Below are positions 7,069 through 13,979 of a stretch of 15,680 nt of DNA, in pieces. The translations under genes were made by a program, and so were the position numbers. The stretch is from Candidatus Odyssella thessalonicensis (lineage in GTDB: Bacteria > Pseudomonadota > Alphaproteobacteria > Bin65). The notes below the pieces were generated by a model. The model was not told the origin of the DNA and did no database searches. It saw nothing but the letters and a program-made list of their open reading frames with translations. How positions within the stretch are numbered: the stretch's first letter is position 1; every line of letters begins with the position of its first letter. The DNA is taken from contig SBBV01000304.1 in assembly GCA_005240015.1 (NCBI GenBank), forward strand, positions 1-15,680, in the 5' to 3' direction.

Positions 7069-8649
7069 TTAGGCGGCGCCGGCGGTGAGGCGGCGGAAAT
7101 AGCCGGGATCGGCCTCGCGCGGCGCTTCGTTGATGGCGGCGGCAAGCGCGCCGGCATCGACGCGGAGGCGATTCTGCGCATCGGCGCGCACCGGCACGAT
7201 GCGGCACCGCGCCTCGATCGCCGGCCGCACCGCGGGGTTGATGGCGTAGAAGCGATCGATCAGCACCACGGGCCGGCGCGTGCAGAGCGCCTCGACGAAG
7301 GTGGTCGAGGTCGGCGCGTCGAACAGAAAGACATCGGCGTCGTCGAGATGCTCCTCGAAGCGGCGGTAGGAGGTGGACGCCAGCGCCTCGATCGGATTGA
7401 GTTTGCCGACAAAGTGCCCTTCCGGATGCGGCTTGCAGAGGAGATCGATGTCGAGCTTTTGGAGCTGCTCGACGAGATGCATCTGGAAATCCCAGTACAC
7501 CACGTCGGGCAGGCCGGCGAGCGGAAATTGGCGCAGGCCGCGATACGGGTGGCCGACATAGATCACGCGCTTGCGCGCGCCGGTGGGCGCGGTGGAATCG
7601 CGGAAGCAGCGGCGGAACAGCGGCTCGCCGCCTTCGCCGACGATCTCGACGCCGTTGACGAGCGCGGCCAGGGCCGCCGCCTCGGTGGCGGCGAGGAGCC
7701 GCGCCATTTCCCGCGTGGCCATGTGAAAGCGCGACGCCGTGCTCAGCTCGATGAGAGCTGTGGAACCCGGAAGCTGCGCCACGGCCGTGGCTCCGCCGTG
7801 GTCGAACACATCGACCTCGCCGCCGCGCCGGCGCAGTTCGGCCGCGACCACGCGCGTCGCATAGGCGCCGTTGGTGCCGCTCCAGATGCGCTTCGGCAGC
7901 CGCGCGCCGTGCAGAGCCGCCACATCCGCCGCCACGCGGGCCAGGGCATTGCCGAGGCGCGCGCGGAACGCTTCGCGCAGCCGCTGGCGATAGGTTTCTC
8001 CGAGTTCCGGGACGAGCGGCAGCAAGGCGTCGAGCGCTCGGTCGACGAGGTTCGCCGCGTCGCGCGCCGCCGGCGCTCCGCGGCTGCGCGCGTCGGAAAC
8101 GACGTTGGCGGCGTGGCGGTAGGCGATGCGCCGCCGCGCGGCCGCTTGGCGCAGCAGATGATTGTGGCTGACGGCGATCGCCTCGGGCGCTGCGAGCGCG
8201 AGCGGCAGCCGCCACGCCGGCGTCCAGGTTGCCGCGCGCGCGATTCCGCGCAGAAACGCAAGCGGCGCCGGCTTCACGCCGAAGGGCCCGCGATATTCGA
8301 GCGGCTTGAAGCCGCGGCTGCCGGCGGCGAGCAGCGGCATTTCCGGCGGCCCGCCGCGCAGCTCGAGGCCGAGCTTGCTCGCCCGCTCGCACGCCCACGC
8401 CGACTCGACCAACGACATGAAGCCGTTGCCGAAGAGGCCGGCGGCCACGATCGCGATCTGGCGCTCGTCCGGATCCGCCAGCGACCCGGCGAAGCCCAGG
8501 ATCGCGCCCGGAACGCGCGCGCCCACGGCGACCATCTCGGCCTGCGCCAGCGGCCAATGGAGTCTTTCCCGCCAATCCGCGATGCGCGCGACATCGTCGT
8601 AGACGAACGGCGCGATCCCGCTCTTCACGTCTGCGGCCGCCACGTTCAT
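7069..8649 (-). CDS. Putative GT-B-like transferase of unrecognised family (capsule/teichoic-type motifs)
   Basis: 526 residues; I do not recognise a named family over the full length. The C-terminal half resembles KpsS/TagF-like GT-B transferases: FDHGG (about residues 282-286) where those proteins have a conserved HG, KRVIYVGHPYRG (about 360-371) as the strand opening the second Rossmann domain, LLCKPHPEGH (about 403-412) and FDAPTSTTFVEALCTRRPVV (about 443-462), which follows the PSS..EA..xxxP nucleotide-binding pattern. The N-terminal 250 residues, including SHNHLLRQ (about 161-168), are less familiar. It starts with ATGA over the stop of the third oxidoreductase and is the first transferase-like gene after the CMP-nonulosonate genes. 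That makes it a candidate nonulosonate (sialyl-like) transferase, but a Kdo, phospho-polyol or other transferase is equally possible. Confidence 0.65.
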   Translation of the reverse strand: MNVAAADVKSGIAPFVYDDVARIADWRERLHWPLAQAEMVAVGARVPGAILGFAGSLADPDERQIAIVAAGLFGNGFMSLVESAWACERASKLGLELRGGPPEMPLLAAGSRGFKPLEYRGPFGVKPAPLAFLRGIARAATWTPAWRLPLALAAPEAIAVSHNHLLRQAAARRRIAYRHAANVVSDARSRGAPAARDAANLVDRALDALLPLVPELGETYRQRLREAFRARLGNALARVAADVAALHGARLPKRIWSGTNGAYATRVVAAELRRRGGEVDVFDHGGATAVAQLPGSTALIELSTASRFHMATREMARLLAATEAAALAALVNGVEIVGEGGEPLFRRCFRDSTAPTGARKRVIYVGHPYRGLRQFPLAGLPDVVYWDFQMHLVEQLQKLDIDLLCKPHPEGHFVGKLNPIEALASTSYRRFEEHLDDADVFLFDAPTSTTFVEALCTRRPVVLIDRFYAINPAVRPAIEARCRIVPVRADAQNRLRVDAGALAAAINEAPREADPGYFRRLTAGAA

Positions 8650-9635
8650 GCGCGCGCCCGCTGCGCCGGCGCCTCGAGCGCGATCGCGCGGCCGCCGGTG
8701 CCCGCGAGAATCTGCGCATAGGCGGCCATCCGCTCGGCATGCACCTCGATCGGCAGCAGCGCCTCGGCTCCCTCGCCGCCGAGGAATGCCGACAATTGCC
8801 GGAACAGGCCGGGCTTGAACCGCGTGTCGAGGTCGTCGGCAGGCGCGACGCCCTCCACCGTCATCTGCCCGACCCGCTGGAGGCGCAGCTCCTCGAGCGG
8901 CTGCAGGAAAAGGCGGTGCTTGCGCGTCACGATCTCGACGCCCCAGCGGCCCGGGCCGGTCCAGTCGGCGTGGTAGCTGAAGATGGCGCCGTCACGCGTG
9001 CGGCCCGCACCGGCAAAGATCGCGCCCGCCGGATGCCAGTCGAGCGCGCCGCCGACTTCGGCGGCGAGCGAAGCCGGCGCGCCGGCGAGAAAGAAGGCCA
9101 GGTCGAGTACGTGAGTCGAATTGGCGAAGAACCAATGCGGCTTGATCTCGGGCGCGATCGCGGCGCCGGCGATGTAGCCCGCGCGTTCGGTGAACTCGAA
9201 ACGGCACGACGTGGCGCCGCCGTCGGCCGCGATGATCTCGCGCGCACACCGCACGGAAGCGTAGTAGCGCCGATTGTAGGCGACGAAAACGCGGGCGCGG
9301 GCGCGCGCCGCTTCGGCGGCCAGCGCGCTTGCTCCCGCGGGAGTCATCGCCGCCGGTTTCTCGACCAGGATTTCGCGCACGCCGCGGCGGATCAGCATCC
9401 GGGTCGTTTCCTCGAGGCTCGGCACGTCGACGGCGACGATGGCACGCCGCGGCCTCTCGGCGAGCGCCGCCTCGATGCCGCCGATGCGCGGCTCGACGCC
9501 GATCTCGGCGGCGAACTGCCTTGCCGACGCGGCGCCGCGTCCGTAGACCGCGAAAGGCACGCCCATCGCCTGCAGCACCTTGGCGTGCGCGCGCGCCATG
9601 GCGCCGCAGCCGACCAAGGCGAGCGGCGCGCTCAT
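8646..9635 (-). CDS. Gfo/Idh/MocA-family oxidoreductase (third of three)
   Basis: 329 residues, a typical length. The NAD(P)-binding Rossmann motif is LVGCGAMARAHAKVL (about residues 7-21), the EKP motif of the family is intact (ILVEKPAAM, 89-97) with its catalytic lysine, and ANSTHVLDLAFFLAG (about 171-185) supplies the active-site His in the C-terminal sheet domain. Enzymes of this family oxidise or reduce sugar or sugar-nucleotide hydroxyls, often at C3, sometimes as part of an epimerisation or deoxygenation. The starting ATG at 9635 overlaps the TGA of the second oxidoreductase, and the stop overlaps the ATG of the GT-B-like gene. It clearly differs in sequence from its two companions, which argues against a recent tandem duplication. 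The substrate is unknown; a nonulosonate, its CMP form or a separate UDP-sugar are all possible. Confidence 0.87.
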   Translation of the reverse strand: MSAPLALVGCGAMARAHAKVLQAMGVPFAVYGRGAASARQFAAEIGVEPRIGGIEAALAERPRRAIVAVDVPSLEETTRMLIRRGVREILVEKPAAMTPAGASALAAEAARARARVFVAYNRRYYASVRCAREIIAADGGATSCRFEFTERAGYIAGAAIAPEIKPHWFFANSTHVLDLAFFLAGAPASLAAEVGGALDWHPAGAIFAGAGRTRDGAIFSYHADWTGPGRWGVEIVTRKHRLFLQPLEELRLQRVGQMTVEGVAPADDLDTRFKPGLFRQLSAFLGGEGAEALLPIEVHAERMAAYAQILAGTGGRAIALEAPAQRARA

Positions 9636-10606
9636 GTGATCGGGCATGCCGCGCGCGCCCCGTCCGCGCCGAACCAGTGGCGATTGTAGACGGCGAGGAG
9701 ATTCAAATGATCCTTTGCCGACTCCTCGAGCGTCGGCAGCACCGATGTGCCGCGCTCGAGGATTTCCCCGTAAGCCTCGGTCATGGCGCTCACGTCGAGG
9801 CCCTCGAAATCGGCCTCGCGCCAGGCCCAGCCGGTTTCGGCCGACGCGCACCACGCCTTGCGCTCGACCTCGCGCACGATCCAGTGCAGCTCCGGCGTGA
9901 AGAACTGGATCACGAATGGCAGCTTGCTCGTGCGATGCGAAGCGAGCGTCACGCGCCGCCCTTCCGCGCCGGCGCCGCGCAGAATGCCGGAGAGCTCGCG
10001 GAACTCGGCGCGGCGGCTGGCCATCGGTTCGCGGTCGATGCCGCTGCCGTCGTAGTCCGAGACATGCACGCCGGTGAGATAGGCATAGATGTCGATGTAG
10101 TGGATGGCGTTCGAGGCGAGCCGGAAATCCGGCCCCAGCGCCTGCATCTCGAGCCGGCGGTCGCCGGCGAGCTGCCGCTTGAGCGCCTGATAGCCGGGCC
10201 AGGCACGGCGCACGAGATTGACCCAGCAGCGCGCGCTGGATGCCGCGAGACGCTCGCCGACCGCGGCGTAATCGTCGGCGCGCTGGAACAGGAATTTCTC
10301 GAGGACGAGATGGCGCACGCGGGCACGTTCCAGCAGCGCTTCCACGGTCGCCCGCCGCGTATCGGCGCACGTCGCCACCAATGCCAGATCGATCGTATCG
10401 GGCAACGACCGAATCCGGTCGCCGTAGACGATCCGGGCCCGCGCGACCGAGCCAAGCTCCGCGACTCGCTCGCGTGCCCGCGCCAGCGCCGTCGGGACCG
10501 GATCGATCGCATGGATCGTGGCCGGCCGATCGAGCCTGGCGAGCGCCTGGAGCACACGGCTGCCGATGTTGCCGCAGCCGATCACGGCGATCGCGGACTC
10601 GGTCAT
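9632..10606 (-). CDS. Gfo/Idh/MocA-like oxidoreductase with altered EKP motif (second of three)
   Basis: 324 residues. IAVIGCGNIGSRVLQAL (about residues 5-21) is a clear Rossmann dinucleotide loop. LVATCADTRRATVEALLERA (about 76-95) and LVLEKFLFQ (about 100-108) align with the family, but the EKP signature reads EKF: the catalytic Lys (about 104) stays and the Pro is replaced by Phe. SNAIHYIDIYAYLTG (about 165-179) matches the family's active-site His block. The C-terminal half (QFFTPELHWIVREVERK, about 234-250; WAWREADFEG, about 260-269) is unlike ordinary sugar dehydrogenases. It lies directly behind neuA with an ATGA overlap, so it probably acts on the same sugar or an immediate derivative. 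The product may be an oxidised, reduced or epimerised sugar; the reaction is not inferable. Confidence 0.83.
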   Translation of the reverse strand: MTESAIAVIGCGNIGSRVLQALARLDRPATIHAIDPVPTALARARERVAELGSVARARIVYGDRIRSLPDTIDLALVATCADTRRATVEALLERARVRHLVLEKFLFQRADDYAAVGERLAASSARCWVNLVRRAWPGYQALKRQLAGDRRLEMQALGPDFRLASNAIHYIDIYAYLTGVHVSDYDGSGIDREPMASRRAEFRELSGILRGAGAEGRRVTLASHRTSKLPFVIQFFTPELHWIVREVERKAWCASAETGWAWREADFEGLDVSAMTEAYGEILERGTSVLPTLEESAKDHLNLLAVYNRHWFGADGARAACPIT

Positions 10607-11313
10607 GCCGCGTGTGCCCCGCTGCTCATGCGCTGCATCAGGAACTCGACGAGCGCAAAATCGAGCTCGGTGTCGATGTCGAGCGAGCGCTCGCGCGGCA
10701 TCTCGAACAGCTTGGTCTCGGGCATGAGCACGCTGTCCGAGGCGAAGAAGGTCGCGCGCGGCCACACGTAGATCGAGGCGTTGCAGTCGTAGCAGGCCGG
10801 CGAATCCTGCCGCCGCACGATGCCGGTCCCGGGCTTCGACAGCTGCACGAAGCCCGCCGGCGTCGCCTCGACGAGATTGAAATAGGGCGAGCGGTGCGCC
10901 GGGCAGCCGGTGATGACGTTGCTGCAGCCGCCCGACTCCTGCAGCGCCACCGCGCCGGCGATGTCCTCGATCGTGCGCAGCGGCGCCGTCGCGTCGAGAT
11001 CGACCATGAGGTCGAAGGCCATGCCGGTCCTCTGCTCGACCGTCGTCACGCAATGCTGGATCGCGGGCAGCTTCGCGGCCCGATCGCTTGCCATCGCGTC
11101 GGGACGCTTGACGAGGTGCTCGACCCCCGCGCGGCCGGCGACGGCGAGGATTTCGTCGGAATCGCTGCTGACGGCGAGCGTCGCGAACAGCCCGCTGCGA
11201 CGCGCCTGCTCGATCGAATGCACGATCAGCGGCTTGCCCAGGAGTGGGCGGATGTTCTTGTTGGGCACGCCCTTGGAGCCGCCGCGGGCGCAGATCGTGC
11301 AGAGGCGCAGCAT
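10603..11313 (-). CDS. neuA: CMP-nonulosonate (N-acylneuraminate/legionaminate-type) cytidylyltransferase
   Basis: 236 residues, the usual length of single-domain NeuA/LegF enzymes. The CTP-binding signature ARGGSKGVPNKN is at 9-20, followed by LLGKPLIVHSI (about 24-34). RPDAMASDRAAK (70-81), DLDATAPLR (105-113, where many NeuA proteins have LLQPTSPLR), CNASIYVWPR (about 177-186) and DIDTELDF (212-219, metal and sugar binding) complete the family pattern. It converts CTP and a nonulosonic acid to the CMP-sugar, the activated donor for transferases, in the cytoplasm. The ATG at 11313 was chosen because the CTP loop begins a few residues later; the open frame continues 68 codons upstream, but inside the previous gene. 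It sits 16 bases behind one oxidoreductase gene and overlaps the next by ATGA. Substrate specificity (Neu5Ac, legionaminic acid or a variant) is not certain. Confidence 0.9.
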   Translation of the reverse strand: MLRLCTICARGGSKGVPNKNIRPLLGKPLIVHSIEQARRSGLFATLAVSSDSDEILAVAGRAGVEHLVKRPDAMASDRAAKLPAIQHCVTTVEQRTGMAFDLMVDLDATAPLRTIEDIAGAVALQESGGCSNVITGCPAHRSPYFNLVEATPAGFVQLSKPGTGIVRRQDSPACYDCNASIYVWPRATFFASDSVLMPETKLFEMPRERSLDIDTELDFALVEFLMQRMSSGAHAA

Positions 11314-11329
11314 CAGGCGGCAGGCCCCG

Positions 11330-12253
11330 TCATGCGGCCTCGAGCCAGCGCTTCTCGGCCGCCGCGCGCTCGACGGCGTCGATGAGGCGCAGCACGGCGT
11401 AGCCCTCGGCGTAGGTGCAGGCGGCACCCGGGCGCCCCGAGAGAATGGCAGCGTGCTGGCGGCGATAGCTCTCCTCGCGCTCCACCTCGATGCGCTCGGG
11501 AGTCTTGCCGTCGCCATGCGAGAAAGTGCTGGTGAAGAACTCCACCGCCGCCGAATCGTCGCGCGCGTTCACGGCGATCTGCCGGCGCGGCGCATGGTCG
11601 ATATAGGAGAGTGTCACGCTCACCTGCGGGCAGCGCTCGCATTCGATGAGGATGCTCCAGCGGTCGTCGGCATCGATGCCGAGCGCGCCGCTGGCTCCGC
11701 CCAGCGCGGTCACGCGCCGCCACGGGCCGAACAGCCAGAGCGCGTAGTCGAGCTCGTGCGAGAGATCGCGCAGCACGCCGCCGCCCAGCGCCTTCTGCGA
11801 CGAATAGGAAAGGCGGAAGTCGCGCTGCGGCCGCCACGTCGCGAGGTGCTGGCCGACATGGATCGACGCCGCCACCAGCGCGCGGCCGTCGATCCAATCG
11901 CGCAGCTGCAGCAGCAGCGGGTGGAAGCGCAGATTGTAGGCGACGTAGACGCCCGCCGCGGCGCGTTCGTCGTCCGCGGTGACGTCGTGAAACAGCGGCT
12001 TTTCGACCAGCACCGTGCCGCCGAAGCCCTGCGCCTCGAGCGCACGGAAGGTCAGGCGATGCAGCGACGTTTCGTTCGCGATTACGGCGTAGTCGGGCCG
12101 GAATTCTGTCAGCGCCGCCCCGAGTTCGCGATAGGGCCGACGGTGCTCGATATCGCGCCGGCTCACCACCGCGACCTCGTGGCCGAGGCCCTCGAGCACG
12201 CGCACGTGGCGCTGGCCGATCGAGCCGTAGCCGATGACGAGCGCGCGGGTCAT
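11330..12253 (-). CDS. Gfo/Idh/MocA-family oxidoreductase (first of three)
   Basis: 307 residues. LVIGYGSIGQRHVRVL (about residues 5-20) is the Rossmann loop, GTVLVEKPLF (about 79-88) holds the intact EKP motif, VYVAYNLRFHP (about 102-112) is the following conserved strand, and LGGGVLRDLSHELDYALWLFG (about 156-176) gives the conserved Asp and His of the C-terminal domain. All features expected of an active NAD(P)-dependent sugar oxidoreductase are present. The ATG at 12253 overlaps the neuD-like stop as ATGA; a longer frame upstream is a shadow within that gene. Its place between the neuD-like and neuA-like genes ties it to nonulosonate formation. It may modify the precursor before CMP activation or supply another sugar nucleotide; oxidoreductases of this family also make 3-keto intermediates for amino-uronic acids (WbpB/WlbA type), but no partner aminotransferase is visible here. 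Confidence 0.9.
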   Translation of the reverse strand: MTRALVIGYGSIGQRHVRVLEGLGHEVAVVSRRDIEHRRPYRELGAALTEFRPDYAVIANETSLHRLTFRALEAQGFGGTVLVEKPLFHDVTADDERAAAGVYVAYNLRFHPLLLQLRDWIDGRALVAASIHVGQHLATWRPQRDFRLSYSSQKALGGGVLRDLSHELDYALWLFGPWRRVTALGGASGALGIDADDRWSILIECERCPQVSVTLSYIDHAPRRQIAVNARDDSAAVEFFTSTFSHGDGKTPERIEVEREESYRRQHAAILSGRPGAACTYAEGYAVLRLIDAVERAAAEKRWLEAA

Positions 12254-12900
12254 CCGCCGGTTCGCTCGGGCAAGGTGCGGCTCGCCGGCGTCACGAGCCG
12301 CGTCTCGTCGGGCACGTCGCGCGTGACCACGGCGCCGGCGCCGATCAGGCAGTTGCGCCCGAGCTTCACCGACTGGATCACCGCCGCCGCGACGCCGATA
12401 TGCGTGCCGTCGCCGACCACGACGCCGCCCGAGAGCGTGGCGCCGGGCGCGATGTGCACGTGGTCGCCGATGCGGCAATCATGATCGACGCGCGCGCCGG
12501 TGTTAACGATCGCGTCGCGCCCCACCGCCGTGCCGGACTGGATGATGGCGCCGGCCATGATCTGGGCGCCCTCGTCGAGCGTCACGTCGTCGGCGACGAT
12601 CGCCGCGGGGTGCACGACCGCGGCGAAGCGGTAGCCGCGCCGGCTGAACGTCTCGAACACGTGGCGCCGCGCCTGGGTCGACTGGGTCGAGCCCACGCCG
12701 TTGACGAGATCGACCTGGGCCGGCGCGTAGGCGGCCACCGCCTCGTCGTCGCCGAGCACCGCGATGCCGAACGGACCGGCGCTGCCCTGGGGCAAGGCCG
12801 GATCGCAAATGCCGAGCATCGAGACGCCGCGGCGGCGCAGCGCATCCATCACCACGCGCGCGTGGCCGCCGCCGCCGATCACGATGACGGGCTTGGTCAT
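12250..12900 (-). CDS. neuD: NeuD/PglD-type sugar acetyltransferase (left-handed beta-helix)
   Basis: 216 residues, the normal size for the NeuD/PglD group. The N-terminal Rossmann-like sugar-nucleotide domain opens with VIVIGGGGHARVVMDAL (about 5-21). From about residue 95 onward hexapeptide repeats form a left-handed beta-helix (IVADDVTLDEGAQIMAGAII, then IGDHVHIAPGATLSGGVVVG), with NTGARVDHDC (133-142) carrying the His-Asp catalytic pair. Members use acetyl-CoA to acetylate either a 4-amino group on a UDP-sugar (PglD) or a sialic acid hydroxyl (NeuD-type in sialic acid loci). Which applies is open: next to neuB it might supply the second N-acetyl group of a di-N-acetylated (legionaminic-type) nonulosonate. 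The ATG forms ATGA with the neuB stop, and its own stop forms ATGA with the next gene. Confidence 0.9.
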   Translation of the reverse strand: MTKPVIVIGGGGHARVVMDALRRRGVSMLGICDPALPQGSAGPFGIAVLGDDEAVAAYAPAQVDLVNGVGSTQSTQARRHVFETFSRRGYRFAAVVHPAAIVADDVTLDEGAQIMAGAIIQSGTAVGRDAIVNTGARVDHDCRIGDHVHIAPGATLSGGVVVGDGTHIGVAAAVIQSVKLGRNCLIGAGAVVTRDVPDETRLVTPASRTLPERTGG

Positions 12901-13979
12901 GCCTCGAGCTGCTCGTCCTTGGCGAAGTCGCGCTTGGCGCGCGTGCCGATCAGCGACCAGGCGAGCATCGGCGAGAGCCCGCCGCCAGGCCGCTTGGCGT
13001 CGATCATCACCGCGTCGAACACTTCGCCTTGCCGGATCGCGCGCGCGGCCACGAGACTGCGTCGTGCGATTGGAATGTTCGGAGCCTCGGACGGCGTCGG
13101 CGCCTTCTCGGGCGAACCCAGCGCCTCCGACGCCGCGCGGATGCCGTCGACCATCGCCTTGAGATCAGCGGGCTCCAGCGACGCGCGGTGGTCGGGGCCC
13201 GGCAGCGTGCGATCGAGCGTGAAGTGCTTTTCGATGGCGACCGCACCCAGCGCCGCGGCGGCGATCGGCACCGCAATGCCCTCGGTGTGATCCGAATAGC
13301 CGACCGGCAGGCCGAAGCGCTCGCGCATCGTCGCCATGGCGCGCAGGTTCACGTCGGCGAGCGGCGCCGGGTATTCGGTAGTGCAGTGGAGCAGGGTCAC
13401 CTTCTCCGTGAGCGCCGCACGCCCCGCCGCCGTGGCGTAAGCCGCGCGACACTTTTCGAGCGACGGCAGCTCGTTGGCCCGCGTGAGGCCGAACGCGATC
13501 ACGCCGAGCGCCGTCTCGATCTCGTCGAGCGTGCTCATGCCGGTCGAGACGATCAGCGGTAGCCCAGTGCGCGCGGCCTCGATCAGCAGCAGCGCATTGG
13601 TGATCTCGCCCGAAGGCACCTTCAAGCGCTTCAAGCCGATGTCGTTGCCGGCGAGGAAGCGCAGCGAATCGAGATCGAACGGCGTCGACATGAACTCGAT
13701 GTTGCGGGCGGCGGCGTGCGCGGCGAGCCGGCGGAACACGTCATCGCCGAGCTCGAGCTTCCGGATCATGTCGATCTGCGAGCCACTCTCGCCGGTGTTG
13801 GCCGCCTGATAGGCCGCCTTGGGCGCGGCCGCGGTCACCACCTTGTCGGTGCGGAAGGTCTGGAACTTCACCGCATCGGCGCCCGCCTCGGCGGCGGCAT
13901 CGATCAGCCGGAACGCCATCTCGGGCGAGCCGTTGTGGTTCACCCCGGCTTCGGCAATGACGAACACGCGCTCAGCCAC
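12897..13979 (-). CDS. neuB: Nonulosonic acid synthase (NeuB/LegI-type)
   Basis: 360 residues: a TIM-barrel synthase domain followed by a C-terminal antifreeze-like SAF domain, as in NeuB and LegI. It condenses phosphoenolpyruvate with a six-carbon amino sugar (ManNAc or 2,4-diacetamido-2,4,6-trideoxymannose) to the nine-carbon acid. Visible motifs: EAGVNHNG (10-17), VKFQTF (37-42), KVPSGEITN (120-128), LHCTTEYPAP (197-206), GYSDHTEG (227-234), EKHFTLD (250-256) and GPDHRASL (261-268), which hold the PEP, metal and sugar contacts. The SAF domain includes RRSLVAARAIRQGEVF (306-321) and KRPGGGLSP (329-337). The start is GTG at 13979-13977, supported by the GAGGTG Shine-Dalgarno match just upstream and an 8-base overlap with neuC. 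The family is certain; the choice between neuraminate and legionaminate is not. Confidence 0.94.
   Translation of the reverse strand: MAERVFVIAEAGVNHNGSPEMAFRLIDAAAEAGADAVKFQTFRTDKVVTAAAPKAAYQAANTGESGSQIDMIRKLELGDDVFRRLAAHAAARNIEFMSTPFDLDSLRFLAGNDIGLKRLKVPSGEITNALLLIEAARTGLPLIVSTGMSTLDEIETALGVIAFGLTRANELPSLEKCRAAYATAAGRAALTEKVTLLHCTTEYPAPLADVNLRAMATMRERFGLPVGYSDHTEGIAVPIAAAALGAVAIEKHFTLDRTLPGPDHRASLEPADLKAMVDGIRAASEALGSPEKAPTPSEAPNIPIARRSLVAARAIRQGEVFDAVMIDAKRPGGGLSPMLAWSLIGTRAKRDFAKDEQLEA

Noticed and set aside
8646..12253. The three oxidoreductases as products of recent tandem duplication
   Set aside because: Their motifs, lengths and C-terminal halves differ strongly, and they are separated by neuA, so they look like distinct subfamilies brought together.
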